Translations under genes and position numbers: made by a program
From: Trujillonella endophytica
Lineage (GTDB): Bacteria > Actinomycetota > Actinomycetes > Mycobacteriales > Geodermatophilaceae
Reading direction: 5' to 3'
Length of the DNA: 64,000 nt
NCBI RefSeq assembly: GCF_900110555.1
Contig: NZ_FOEE01000003.1
Coordinates: 62,001 to 126,000, forward strand
In this document: positions 54,133 through 62,773 of the stretch, one piece after another
How the letters are laid out: each line of letters begins with the position of its first letter
Numbering within the stretch: the stretch's first letter is position 1
The notes under the pieces: generated by a model
The model's input: only the letters and a program-made list of their open reading frames with translations
The model's database searches: none
Told to the model about the DNA's origin: nothing

Positions 54133-54579
54133 ATGACGCTGGACGCAGGACTGGTCGGGCGCAGCTACCCGCCCTCCGCCGTCTACGAGGTCGGCCGGGT
54201 GGCGATCGCCGCGTTCGCGGCCGCCCTGGGGTCGGCCGATCCGGTGCACCTCGACGCGGAGGCGGCCCGCGCGGCCGGGCACCCCGACGTGATCGCCCCG
54301 CCGACGTTCGCCATCGCGCTCACGCTCGCCGCGGCCGGTGTCGTGGTCGAGGACCCCGAGGTCGACCTGGACTACAGCCGCGTGGTCCACGGGGAGCAGC
54401 GGTTCGTCCACCACCGGCCGATCCGGGCCGGGGACCGGCTGGTCGCGACGCCCTCGATCGAGGCCGTCCGCAGCGTCGCCGGCAGCGACCTGCTGACCAC
54501 GCGCGTCGACGTCGCCACCGAGGACGGCGAGCCGGTGTGCTCGGCCACCTCCCTGCTGGTCGCCCGGGGCGCCTCGTGA
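54133..54579 (+). CDS. hadA: MaoC-type dehydratase N-terminal domain protein, HadA-like
   Basis: A 148-residue hot-dog-fold protein resembling the regulatory/structural half of a (3R)-hydroxyacyl dehydratase: LVGRSYPPSAVYEVGR, DPVHLDAEAARAAGHPDVIAPPTFA (in part) and FVHHRPIRAGDRL. In mycobacteria HadA pairs with catalytic HadB in the FAS-II cycle and sits in the same place after rpmG. The ATG follows GGCGGGGAGC. The stop overlaps hadB. The native substrate in a lineage without mycolates is unknown. Confidence 0.9.
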   Translation: MTLDAGLVGRSYPPSAVYEVGRVAIAAFAAALGSADPVHLDAEAARAAGHPDVIAPPTFAIALTLAAAGVVVEDPEVDLDYSRVVHGEQRFVHHRPIRAGDRLVATPSIEAVRSVAGSDLLTTRVDVATEDGEPVCSATSLLVARGAS

Positions 54580-54998
54580 CCGTGCGCGCGGCCGACGTCG
54601 TCGTCGGCACCGAGCTGCCCGAGCGCACGTTCGCGGTCACCCGCGCCGACCTGGTCCGCTACGCGGGCGCCTCCGGGGACTTCAACCCGATCCACTGGAG
54701 CGACCGGATCGCCGCCTCCGTCGGGCTGCCCGGTGTCATCGCCCACGGGATGCTGACGATGGGCCTGGCCGGGCGCGCGGTCACCGACTGGACCGGGGAC
54801 CCGGCCGCCCTGGTCGAGTACCAGGTCCGCTTCGGCCGGCCCGTGGTGGTGCCCGACGACGACGCCGGCGTCGAGGTCACCGTCCGCGGCCGGGTCGCCG
54901 CCCTCCTGGACGAGGGGCGCGCCCGGGTCGACCTGACCGTGACCAGCGGCGGCGAGAAGGTCCTGTCGCTGGCCCGGGCCGTCGTCCGCCTGCCCTGA
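54576..54998 (+). CDS. hadB: MaoC-type (3R)-hydroxyacyl dehydratase, HadB-like
   Basis: A 140-residue hot-dog-fold hydratase/dehydratase. The catalytic Asp and His are in GASGDFNPIHWSD, followed by GVIAHGMLTMGL. It should form a heterodimer with the HadA-like partner; no hadC follows. The GTG at 54576 overlaps the hadA stop; the longer frame upstream would lie inside hadA. tRNA-Trp comes next, as in the mycobacterial locus. Confidence 0.92.
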   Translation: MTVRAADVVVGTELPERTFAVTRADLVRYAGASGDFNPIHWSDRIAASVGLPGVIAHGMLTMGLAGRAVTDWTGDPAALVEYQVRFGRPVVVPDDDAGVEVTVRGRVAALLDEGRARVDLTVTSGGEKVLSLARAVVRLP

Positions 54999-55061
54999 GT
55001 CCGCGGCGGCTCGCGCGCCCGATCGGGACCGGGGCGTTCGCCCCCCGTCCGGCCGGTCCCG

Positions 55062-55067
55062 TACACT
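55062..55067 (+). promoter_or_regulatory. Probable -10 hexamer for tRNA-Trp/secE/nusG
   Basis: TACACT in the 187-base gap after hadB, about 120 bases before tRNA-Trp. No strong -35 element was seen. Confidence 0.4.
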
Positions 55068-55185
55068 CGACGTCCTGGGGTGTTCGACCCCGCCACCGGC
55101 GTGCCCCGGATCCCCTCGGGGACCCGGTGCCCGCGCGAGGCGAGGCGCCCCCCGGGCCCAGCTCAGGGCAGTCGTCCCGGGCACT

Positions 55186-55258
<73 letters not shown>

Positions 55259-55403
55259 CCCGTGCCGCCGGCGACCTGGCCGGCGACCAGCACGCACAGG
55301 TTCCACGCACGAACGACCAGGCACGGCACCACGGCACCACACCGGTCCAGCACACCGGCCGCTCCCCGCGGCCGGGGCCACCACGACGAGGCAGCGAGGC
55401 GCA

Positions 55404-55955
55404 GTGAGCGACGAGAAGCGCGGACGCGAGGACGACCCCCGCCCCGCCTCCGACGCGACCGACGAGCAGCTCGACGCCGAGGCCCCCGGGGTCGAGGACG
55501 CCGGTGAGCTGGAGGCCGCCGAGGACGCGATCGCCGAGGAGGCCGAGTCCGCCGAGGACAAGGTCGTCTCCCGTCCCGCGCGCCGTCGCGGCGGCCGCAT
55601 CACGGCCGACGACGAGGACGAGGACGACGACGAGCCGGTCGCGCCCCGCACCCGCCGCCCCGCCCGCGAGCGGAGCTCCACCCGGCCCGCCGGCCGCGAC
55701 CGCTCCACCGAGGGGTCGGGCACCCGCTCCCGGGCAGCCGCCGAGCGGGCCCGCGCCTCGGAGCTGCGCGAGCGCCGCAGCCTCCGGCGCTTCCTCCGCG
55801 AGGTCGTGGCCGAGCTGCGCAAGGTCATCTGGCCGGGCCGGCGCGAGCTGATCACCTACACGACCGTCGTGATCGTCTTCGTGGCGTTCATGGTGGCCCT
55901 GGTCGCCGGCCTCGACCTCCTCTTCGCGCAGGGCGTGCTCGCCGTCTTCGGCTGA
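55404..55955 (+). CDS. secE: Preprotein translocase subunit SecE
   Basis: The small membrane subunit of SecYEG. The conserved part is C-terminal: [27 protein letters not shown] and one helix ([19 protein letters not shown]). The 183 residues are long for SecE because of a ~120-residue acidic and then Arg-rich N-terminal extension, common in actinobacteria. The GTG at 55404 is 145 bases after tRNA-Trp; nothing else is seen in that gap. nusG follows after 40 bases. Confidence 0.96.
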   Translation: MSDEKRGREDDPRPASDATDEQLDAEAPGVEDAGELEAAEDAIAEEAESAEDKVVSRPARRRGGRITADDEDEDDDEPVAPRTRRPARERSSTRPAGRDRSTEGSGTRSRAAAERARASELRERRSLRRFLREVVAELRKVIWPGRRELITYTTVVIVFVAFMVALVAGLDLLFAQGVLAVFG

Positions 55956-55995
55956 CCGACCCCGCCCGCCGCACACGACGCAAAGGAAGCAATTC

Positions 55996-56862
55996 GTGAC
56001 CGACCCCCGCGAGTCCATCGAGATCGACAGCGCCGTCCCGTCCATCGACCTGGACGACGAGCGCGTCGGCGAGTTCGGCAGCGTGGACACCGAGACCGGC
56101 GCCGGCGAGACCGGTGCGGCGGAGGGCAGCTCGGACACCGTCGACCAGGACGCGGCGCCCGAGGCCGCCGACGAGGCCCCCGACGTCGAGGGCGACGACC
56201 CCGATGCCGTTGCCGCCGACGCGCCGGCCGCGGAGCCGGAGGAGGACGCGGACCCGATCGAGGCGCTGCGCAACCGGCTGAAAAGCCAGTTCGGCGACTG
56301 GTACGTCATCCACTCCTACGCCGGCTACGAGAACAAGGTGAAGACCAACCTCGAGTCGCGCATCCAGTCGCTGGACATGGAGGACTACATCTTCCAGATC
56401 GAGGTGCCCACCGAGGAGGTCACCGAGATCAAGAACGGCAAGCGCACCCAGGTCAACCGGAAGAAGCTGCCCGGTTACCTGCTGGTGCGCATGGACCTCA
56501 ACGACGAGTCCTGGGGCGCGGTGCGCAACACCCCCGGCGTGACCGGGTTCGTCGGCGCCACCTCGCGGCCCTCGCCGCTGTCGATCGACGACGTCGTCAA
56601 GCTGCTCGCCCCGCCCGCGACGCCGCAGACGGCCAAGGTGGCCGAGCCGGGTGCCACCGGCGCCGCCGCGACCGCAGCCCCCACCACCCTCGTGGACTTC
56701 GAGGTCGGCGAGTCGGTCACCGTCATGGACGGGCCGTTCGCCACGCTGCCGGCCACCATCAACGAGATCAACGCCGAGCAGCAGAAGCTGCAGGTGCTGG
56801 TCTCCATCTTCGGGCGCGAGACGCCCGTCGAGCTGTCGTTCACCCAGGTCAGCAAGTTGTAG
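55996..56862 (+). CDS. nusG: Transcription termination/antitermination protein NusG
   Basis: A 288-residue RNA polymerase-binding elongation factor. Residues ~1-90 are an acidic Asp/Glu/Ala extension; the NGN domain starts at [19 protein letters not shown]; the C-terminal KOW domain contains [15 protein letters not shown] and ends TQVSKL. A Pro/Ala/Thr-rich linker separates the two. The GTG has AAGGAAG upstream. It forms an operon with secE. Confidence 0.97.
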   Translation: MTDPRESIEIDSAVPSIDLDDERVGEFGSVDTETGAGETGAAEGSSDTVDQDAAPEAADEAPDVEGDDPDAVAADAPAAEPEEDADPIEALRNRLKSQFGDWYVIHSYAGYENKVKTNLESRIQSLDMEDYIFQIEVPTEEVTEIKNGKRTQVNRKKLPGYLLVRMDLNDESWGAVRNTPGVTGFVGATSRPSPLSIDDVVKLLAPPATPQTAKVAEPGATGAAATAAPTTLVDFEVGESVTVMDGPFATLPATINEINAEQQKLQVLVSIFGRETPVELSFTQVSKL

Positions 56863-56959
56863 GTGGAGGACCCCCCGCCCCCCGCGCTCGGCGCGGGACC
56901 TGCGAGGGGGCCTTCCAGCCGAGATCCACCGCCCCACGTCACGACGAAGAAGGAATGTC

Positions 56960-57391
56960 ATGCCCCCCAGGAAGCGGTTGACCGCGGTCATCAAGCTCCA
57001 GATCAACGCCGGTGCGGCCACCCCCGCGCCGCCCGTCGGTCCGGCGCTCGGCCAGCACGGCGTCAACATCATGGAGTTCTGCAAGGCGTACAACGCCGCG
57101 ACCGAGTCGCAGCGCGGCAACGTCGTCCCGGTCGAGATCTCGGTCTTCGAGGACCGCTCGTTCACCTTCATCACCAAGACCCCGCCGGCGGCGCGCATGC
57201 TGCTCAAGGCCGCGGGCGTCGAGAAGGGTTCCGGCGAGCCGCACAAGACCAAGGTCGCCACGGTCACCCGTGACCAGGTCCGCGAGATCGCGCAGACCAA
57301 GATGGCCGACCTCAACGCCAACGACCTGGACGAGGCCGAGAAGATCATCGCCGGCACCGCCCGGTCGATGGGCATCACCGTCCAGTACTAG
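56960..57391 (+). CDS. rplK: 50S ribosomal protein L11
   Basis: A 143-residue protein of the GTPase-associated centre. Signatures are [23 protein letters not shown], the [10 protein letters not shown] segment and the C-terminal rRNA-binding domain with [25 protein letters not shown] (in part). The ATG at 56960 has AAGGA about six bases upstream. It is the first gene of the rplK-rplA pair. Confidence 0.99.
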   Translation: MPPRKRLTAVIKLQINAGAATPAPPVGPALGQHGVNIMEFCKAYNAATESQRGNVVPVEISVFEDRSFTFITKTPPAARMLLKAAGVEKGSGEPHKTKVATVTRDQVREIAQTKMADLNANDLDEAEKIIAGTARSMGITVQY

Positions 57392-57534
57392 GACCCCGCT
57401 GCCCCCCGGTCCACGCTCCGCGCGGACCGGGTCCCTGCACCGGGAAAGCTCCAGCACGTCACCACCGTGGGAGGGCCTCGCCAGGCCCGTTCACCACGCG
57501 ATCCCCGCCACCCGCGCGGGCGAGAGGAACCACC

Positions 57535-58254
57535 ATGGCGAAGCACGGCAAGAAGTACCGCGAGGCGGCCTCGAAGGTCGACCGCGACAGTCTGTACAGC
57601 CCGCTGCAGGCGGCCGGCCTGGCGAAGGAGACGTCGCCGACCAGCTACGACGCCACCGTCGAGGTGGCCATGCGGCTGGGCGTCGACCCCCGCAAGGCCG
57701 ACCAGATGGTCCGCGGCACCGTCAACCTGCCCCACGGCACCGGCAAGACCGCCCGCGTCATCGTGTTCGCGACCGGTGACAAGGCCGCCGAGGCCGAGGC
57801 CGCCGGCGCCGACGTCGTCGGTTCCGACGACCTGATCGAGCGCATCCAGGGCGGCTTCCTGGACTTCGACGCCGCGATCGCGACGCCGGACCAGATGGCC
57901 AAGGTCGGCCGGATCGCCCGCATCCTCGGCCCTCGTGGCCTGATGCCGAACCCGAAGACCGGCACCGTGACCCCCGACGTCACCAAGGCCGTCAACGACA
58001 TCAAGGGCGGAAAGATCAACTTCCGCGTCGACAAGCAGGCCAACCTGCACCTGGTGATCGGCAAGGCGTCCTTCGACGAGGCCAAGCTGGTCGAGAACTA
58101 CGCGGCCGCCCTCGACGAGGTGCTGCGGGCCAAGCCCTCGTCCGCCAAGGGTCGCTACCTGCGCAAGGTGACCATCTCGACCACCATGGGCCCCGGCATC
58201 CCCGTCGACCCGAACCGCACCCGCAACCTGACGGTGGACGAGCCCACCGCCTGA
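57535..58254 (+). CDS. rplA: 50S ribosomal protein L1
   Basis: A 239-residue protein of the L1 stalk, which in many bacteria also represses its own operon by binding mRNA. Signatures are [28 protein letters not shown] and [16 protein letters not shown]. The ATG has GAGAGGAACC upstream. The 143-base gap from rplK has no gene. Confidence 0.99.
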   Translation: MAKHGKKYREAASKVDRDSLYSPLQAAGLAKETSPTSYDATVEVAMRLGVDPRKADQMVRGTVNLPHGTGKTARVIVFATGDKAAEAEAAGADVVGSDDLIERIQGGFLDFDAAIATPDQMAKVGRIARILGPRGLMPNPKTGTVTPDVTKAVNDIKGGKINFRVDKQANLHLVIGKASFDEAKLVENYAAALDEVLRAKPSSAKGRYLRKVTISTTMGPGIPVDPNRTRNLTVDEPTA

Positions 58255-58265
58255 CGAAGGACCCC

Positions 58266-58346
58266 GTCCAGGCTCACCCCGCGCACGCTCGGAGTGAGCC
58301 TCTGGACAGGGCCACCGGGGCCCCGCCGCGCGATGCGCGGCGGGGC
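58266..58346 (+). terminator. Two successive hairpins after rplA
   Basis: The first (58266-58277 with 58294-58307) has 12 pairs and a two-base bulge. The second (58320-58331 with 58335-58346) is a perfect 12-bp GC stem with loop GAT, a very stable terminator without a T-run. Confidence 0.75.
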
Positions 58347-58414
58347 TCCTGCGCGTCCGGGCGCGGGAGGACCGCCGGCCGCGGACCCGGCCGGGGGGTA
58401 GCGCGCGGCGCGTG

Positions 58415-58420
58415 TACGCT
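58415..58420 (+). promoter_or_regulatory. Probable -10 hexamer of rplJ-rplL
   Basis: TACGCT downstream of the rplA terminators and 223 bases before the rplJ GTG. Confidence 0.5.
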
Positions 58421-58643
58421 GGTGCCCGTTCCCCCCACGACCGCTGGTCGTCGCACGTCCGCGTGCGATCGAAGGTCCCGGATCCGCCGGGCGCCCGCGC
58501 AGGAGGACGGTTCGATCGCCGGGCGCCGTGCGCCCAGCCTCGCCCCGTGCGCCCTGCGCCGGGGCGTTCGTCGTCTCCAGGCCCCTCGTTCGTCCGTCGT
58601 CGTGCACCGTCCGGTGGTCACCCGACAGACGAGAGGAGGCCCC

Positions 58644-59270
58644 GTGCCCACACCGGCCAAGGCCGCGGTGATCGACGAGATCACCGAGCGGTTCCAGAAG
58701 TCCAGTGCGGCAGTGCTCACCGAGTACCGCGGGCTCACCGTGGCGCAGCTGACCCAGCTGCGCCGTTCCCTCGGTGCGGGCAGCAGCTACGCCGTCGTCA
58801 AGAACACCCTGACGAAGCGGGCGGCGGACTCGGTCGGTCACACCGACCTGGGCCCGCTGCTGAACGGCCCGACCGCCATCGCCTTCATCGAGGGCGATGT
58901 CGTCGAGGCCGCCAAGGCCATCCGTGACTTCGCGCGCGCCAACCCGATGCTCGTCGTCAAGGGCGGCGTCGTCGAGGGCCGCACGGTCACGCCCGCCGAG
59001 GTCACCGCGCTCGCGGACGTCGAGCCGCGCGAGGTGCTCCTGGCCAAGCTGGCCGGCGCGATGAAGGGCAACCTGACCAAGGCCGCCGGCCTGTTCCAGG
59101 CCCCGCTGTCGCAGGTCGCCCGCCTGGCCGCCGCCCTGCAGGAGAAGAAGGAGTCCGCCGAGGGCTCCGCCGCTCCTGCCGCCGACGCACCTGCTGCTGA
59201 CACCACCACGGCCGACCCGGCCACCACCGACACCGCTGACGCCGCTGACGCCGCGGCCAGCACCGACTGA
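58644..59270 (+). CDS. rplJ: 50S ribosomal protein L10
   Basis: The base of the ribosomal stalk, 208 residues. The N-terminal domain reads [19 protein letters not shown] then [17 protein letters not shown] and [10 protein letters not shown]; the C-terminal helix binds L7/L12 dimers. An Ala/Thr/Asp-rich tail of ~35 residues is added. The GTG at 58644 is preceded by GAGAGGAGG. rplL follows 16 bases later. Confidence 0.98.
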   Translation: MPTPAKAAVIDEITERFQKSSAAVLTEYRGLTVAQLTQLRRSLGAGSSYAVVKNTLTKRAADSVGHTDLGPLLNGPTAIAFIEGDVVEAAKAIRDFARANPMLVVKGGVVEGRTVTPAEVTALADVEPREVLLAKLAGAMKGNLTKAAGLFQAPLSQVARLAAALQEKKESAEGSAAPAADAPAADTTTADPATTDTADAADAAASTD

Positions 59271-59286
59271 CCAGAAGGAGACGACC

Positions 59287-59679
59287 ATGGCCAAGCTTTC
59301 CACCACGGACCTGCTCGACGCGTTCAAGGAGATGACGCTGCTCGAGCTGTCCGAGTTCGTGAAGCAGTTCGAGGAGACCTTCGAGGTCACCGCGGCTGCT
59401 CCGGTCGCCGTCGCGGCCGCCCCGGCCGCCGGTGGCGGCGGCGGTGGCGCCGAGGAGGCTGCCGAGCAGGACGAGTTCGACGTCATCCTCGAGAGCGCCG
59501 GCGACAAGAAGATCCAGGTCATCAAGGAGGTGCGCGGTCTGACCTCGCTCGGCCTCAAGGAGGCCAAGGACCTGGTCGACGGCGCGCCGAAGCCGGTCCT
59601 GGAGAAGGTCGCCAAGGACGCCGCCGAGAAGGCCAAGGCCGCTCTCGAGGGCGCCGGCGCCACCGTCACCGTCAAGTGA
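59287..59679 (+). CDS. rplL: 50S ribosomal protein L7/L12
   Basis: A 130-residue stalk protein. An N-terminal dimer domain ([22 protein letters not shown]) and an Ala/Gly hinge lead to the C-terminal factor-binding domain ([21 protein letters not shown]). The ATG has GAAGGAG upstream. A strong terminator follows. Confidence 0.99.
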   Translation: MAKLSTTDLLDAFKEMTLLELSEFVKQFEETFEVTAAAPVAVAAAPAAGGGGGGAEEAAEQDEFDVILESAGDKKIQVIKEVRGLTSLGLKEAKDLVDGAPKPVLEKVAKDAAEKAKAALEGAGATVTVK

Positions 59680-59723
59680 CCCCCGCCCGGCGCACCGTCG
59701 CCGGGTAGCACCACCGCAGCACC

Positions 59724-59762
59724 GCAGAGGCCGTCCTCCCCCACGGGGAGGGCGGCCTCTGC
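59724..59762 (+). terminator. Terminator after rplL
   Basis: An 18-pair stem (59724-59741 with 59745-59762; one T-G wobble at 59734/59752) and a three-base loop, 44 bases after the rplL stop. Confidence 0.88.
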
Positions 59763-59964
59763 GCGTTCGGGTGAACGCCCCGATACCCGCGCCACGGTCG
59801 GCCCGTGACGTACGTAACCTCTCGCCGGGCCGCTCGTTACTCGCTGGTAGGTCCGGGCCTCGGGGCTCTGACGTGCGGGAAGTCCGGCAGGACCGCAGAA
59901 TTCCGGAGCCCGCGCCGATCTTGGGCGGTGACCGGCAACGGAGCTGGGGAACGGGAGGGTCGAC
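59763..59964 (+). other. Upstream region of the Mce ATPase gene
   Basis: No gene is seen. GCGTTC-N4-GAACGC (59763-59778) is a perfect 6-bp palindrome next to the rplL terminator. Two -10-like hexamers, TAACCT (near 59815) and TAGGTC (near 59848), are possible promoters. A GGGAGGG site lies just before the GTG at 59965. Confidence 0.4.
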
Positions 59965-61089
59965 GTGGGCGTCGAGGTCCGGGTCGAGGGGCTGACGAAG
60001 TCGTTCGGCAGTCAGAACATCTGGAGCGACGTCACGCTCACCCTGCCGCCCGGCGAGATCTCGGTGCTGCTCGGTCCCTCGGGGACCGGCAAGTCGGTCT
60101 TCCTCAAGTCGCTGGTCGGGCTGCTCAAGCCCGAGCGGGGTTCGATCGTCATCAAGGACACCGACATCGTCCGGACCAGCGAGCACCGCCTCTACGAGGT
60201 GCGGAAGCTGTTCGGTGTGCTGTTCCAGGACGGCGCGCTGTTCGGCTCGATGAACCTGTTCGACAACATCGCCTTCCCGCTGCGCGAGCACACCAGGAAG
60301 AGCGAGAGCGACATCCGCTGGATCGTGCTCGAGAAGATGGACATGGTCGGCCTGCAGGGCGCCGAGGGGAAGCTGCCGGGAGAGATCTCCGGCGGGATGC
60401 GCAAGCGGGCCGGCCTGGCGCGGGCGCTCGTGCTGGACCCGGAGATCATCCTGTTCGACGAGCCGGACTCCGGGCTGGACCCGGTCCGCGTCGCGTACCT
60501 GAACCAGCTCATCGTCGACCTGAACGCCCAGATCGACGCCACGTTCCTCATCGTCACGCACGACATCGGGACCGCCCGCACCGTGCCGGACAACCTCGGC
60601 CTGCTCTTCCGCCGGCACCTGGCCATGTTCGGCCCGCGCGAGCAGCTGCTGACCAGCCAGGAGCCGGTGGTACGCCAGTTCCTCAACGGCCGGCGCGAGG
60701 GCCCGATCGGCATGAGCGAGGAGAAGGACGTCGCCCAGGTCGAGGCCGAGATGGCGGCCCTGGAGGCGCGCGGCGGCGACCAGCACAACGGCGTCGGGCC
60801 CAAGGGCGCCTCCGGTGGGGACGCCGTCCCGCCCCAGCTCGAGCCCTCCCCGGGGCTGCCCGAGCGGCAGGCGCAGCGGCGGCGGCAGGAGCGCGTGGCG
60901 CGGATGCTGCACGAGTTCGACCCGGCGACCGCCCAGGCCATCCGCGCCAGCCTGCCCGAGGACCTGCTGGCCCAGGCCGACGCGGGCGTCTTCGCCCCGA
61001 CCCCGCTCGCGGGCGGCCGGCACTGGGCCGCGGAGTCGGCGCCGGCCGGGGGCGCCGCCGTGCTGCCCGGGCCGCGGGGCCGGTCGTGA
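59965..61089 (+). CDS. Mce-system ABC transporter ATP-binding protein (Mkl/MceG family)
   Basis: A 374-residue ATPase that energises Mce lipid importers. Walker A is GPSGTGKSVFLKSL, the Q-loop lies in GVLFQDGALFGSMNLFDN, the signature is EISGGMRKRAGLARAL and Walker B IILFDEPDSGLDP; the switch His is in VTHDIGTA. A ~130-residue C-terminal extension follows the core, as in mycobacterial MceG. The order rplJ-rplL-mkl is also seen in mycobacteria. The stop overlaps the next GTG. Confidence 0.92.
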   Translation: MGVEVRVEGLTKSFGSQNIWSDVTLTLPPGEISVLLGPSGTGKSVFLKSLVGLLKPERGSIVIKDTDIVRTSEHRLYEVRKLFGVLFQDGALFGSMNLFDNIAFPLREHTRKSESDIRWIVLEKMDMVGLQGAEGKLPGEISGGMRKRAGLARALVLDPEIILFDEPDSGLDPVRVAYLNQLIVDLNAQIDATFLIVTHDIGTARTVPDNLGLLFRRHLAMFGPREQLLTSQEPVVRQFLNGRREGPIGMSEEKDVAQVEAEMAALEARGGDQHNGVGPKGASGGDAVPPQLEPSPGLPERQAQRRRQERVARMLHEFDPATAQAIRASLPEDLLAQADAGVFAPTPLAGGRHWAAESAPAGGAAVLPGPRGRS

Positions 61090-61901
61090 CGGACGGCGAG
61101 AAGCCGAAGGCGCCGGGCCTCCTCGACGGGAAGCTCTCGCCCCTGCGGCCGCTGCGGGCCAGCGGCAACCTGTTCGCCTTCGCCCTGGACGTGGCGCGGT
61201 CCCTGCCCCGGCGGCCGTTCCAGTTCCGGGAGTTCGTCCAGCAGACCTGGTTCGTCGCCAGCGTCACGATCCTGCCGACCGCGCTCGTCGCGATCCCCTT
61301 CGGCGCGGTCATCGCGCTGCAGCTGGGCTCGCTCACCCGACAGCTGGGTGCCGAGTCGTTCACCGGGTCGGCGTCGGTGCTCGCCGTGCTACGGGAGGCC
61401 AGCCCGATCGTCACGGCGCTGCTCATCGCCGGCGCCGGGGGGTCGGCCATCTGCGCCGACCTGGGCGCCCGCAAGATCCGCGACGAGATCGACGCCATGG
61501 AAGTGCTGGGCATCAGCCCCATCCAGCGCCTCGTCGTGCCGCGCGTGCTCGCCGCGATGGTCGTGGCCACCCTGCTCAACGGGCTGGTGAGCGTCGTCGG
61601 CGTCGCCGGTGGCTACTTCTTCAACGTCGTCCTGCAGGGCGGGACGCCGGGCGCCTACCTGGCCTCGTTCGGGGCGCTGGCGCAGGTCGAGGACTTCTGG
61701 TCCGGTGAGGTCAAGGCGCTGGTGTTCGGGCTGATCGCCGGCATCGTCGCCTCCTACAAGGGCCTGAACGCCGGGGGCGGGCCCAAGGGCGTGGGCGACG
61801 CGGTCAACCAGTCGGTGGTCATCACGTTCCTGCTGCTGTTCGCGGTCAACTTCGTCATGACGGCCGTGTACTTCCAGCTCGTCCCGCCGAAGGGGCAGTG
61901 A
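61086..61901 (+). CDS. MlaE/YrbE family ABC transporter permease (first)
   Basis: A 271-residue permease of the Mce lipid import system with five to six helices. Family motifs are QLGAESFTGSASVLAVLREASPIVTALLIAGAGGSA (in part) and the coupling-region IRDEIDAMEVLGISPIQRLVVPR (in part). The GTG at 61086 overlaps the ATPase stop. A longer open frame upstream lies inside the ATPase gene and was not used. It should pair with the next permease. Confidence 0.94.
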   Translation: MTDGEKPKAPGLLDGKLSPLRPLRASGNLFAFALDVARSLPRRPFQFREFVQQTWFVASVTILPTALVAIPFGAVIALQLGSLTRQLGAESFTGSASVLAVLREASPIVTALLIAGAGGSAICADLGARKIRDEIDAMEVLGISPIQRLVVPRVLAAMVVATLLNGLVSVVGVAGGYFFNVVLQGGTPGAYLASFGALAQVEDFWSGEVKALVFGLIAGIVASYKGLNAGGGPKGVGDAVNQSVVITFLLLFAVNFVMTAVYFQLVPPKGQ

Positions 61902-62773
61902 CGGTGGCGCTGCTGAGCCCCGTCGACCGGATCCGCGTCGGCGTCCGCAAGGCGGTCCGCGGGATCTACCGGCGGCCGCTGGACACCCTCGACGACCTCG
62001 GCGACCAGCTGGGCTTCTACGGGCGGGCGCTCGCCTGGACGCCGCGCACGCTGCGCCGGTACAAGAAGGAGGTCGCCCGGCTGCTGGCCGAGGTGACGTT
62101 CGGGACCGGCGCGCTGGCGGTCATCGGCGGCACGGTCGGCGTGATCGCCTTCCTGTCCTTCTTCACCGGCACCGAGGTGGGCCTGCAGGGGTACGCGGCC
62201 CTGGACCAGTTGGGCACCTCGGCGTTCACCGGCTTCCTCTCGGCCTACTTCAACACCCGGGAGATCGCGCCCCTGGTCGCCGGCCTGGCCCTGTCGGCCA
62301 CCGTCGGCTGCGGCTTCACCGCCCAGATCGGCGCCATGCGGATCAACGAGGAGATCGACGCCCTCGAGGTCATGGGCGTCCCGTCCCTGCCGTTCCTGGT
62401 GACCACCCGGATCGTCGCCGGCTTCATCGCCGTCGTCCCGCTCTACGTGATCGGGCTGCTCAGCAGCTACTTCGCCACGCGCACGATCACCACCCAGGCC
62501 TACGCCCAGTCCGCGGGCACCTACGACCACTACTTCAACCTGTTCCTGCCGCCGCAGGACGTCCTGTGGTCGTTCGTCAAGGTCCTCGTGTTCGCCGTCG
62601 TGATCATCCTGAGCCACTGCTACTACGGCTACCGCGCCGCCGGCGGCCCGGCCGGGGTGGGCCTGGCCGTGGGCCGCGCCGTGCGGTTCTCCATCGTGGC
62701 CGTGATGGTCATCGACCTGTTCCTGTCCCTGGCCATCTGGGGCTCCACGACGACCGTCCGGATCGCGGGGTGA
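61898..62773 (+). CDS. MlaE/YrbE family ABC transporter permease (second)
   Basis: A 291-residue permease, partner of the preceding one. Motifs are AYFNTREIAPLVAGLALSATVG, then MRINEEIDALEVMGVPSLPFLV and a C-terminal SHCYYGYRAAGGPAGVG. An N-terminal cytosolic helix of ~60 residues precedes the membrane part, as in YrbEB proteins. The GTG start overlaps the first permease stop, and the stop overlaps the Mce gene. Confidence 0.94.
   Translation: MTVALLSPVDRIRVGVRKAVRGIYRRPLDTLDDLGDQLGFYGRALAWTPRTLRRYKKEVARLLAEVTFGTGALAVIGGTVGVIAFLSFFTGTEVGLQGYAALDQLGTSAFTGFLSAYFNTREIAPLVAGLALSATVGCGFTAQIGAMRINEEIDALEVMGVPSLPFLVTTRIVAGFIAVVPLYVIGLLSSYFATRTITTQAYAQSAGTYDHYFNLFLPPQDVLWSFVKVLVFAVVIILSHCYYGYRAAGGPAGVGLAVGRAVRFSIVAVMVIDLFLSLAIWGSTTTVRIAG

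Larger units (their letters stand above)
58255..58643 (+). other. rplA-rplJ intergenic region: terminators, promoter and probable L10 leader
   Basis: These 389 bases have no gene. Hairpins at 58266-58346 end the rplK-rplA transcript. TACGCT at 58415-58420 is the probable -10 of rplJ-rplL, leaving a leader of about 215 bases before the rplJ GTG. Bacterial rplJ leaders commonly fold into the L10(L12)4 binding site for feedback control, and the long structured leader fits this, but I did not resolve the kink-turn motif. Confidence 0.5.

Noticed and set aside
59811-59846. GTAAC and GTTAC half-sites ahead of the Mce ATPase as an operator.
   Set aside because: Arms are only five bases and 17 bases apart, which is expected by chance over a region of this size.
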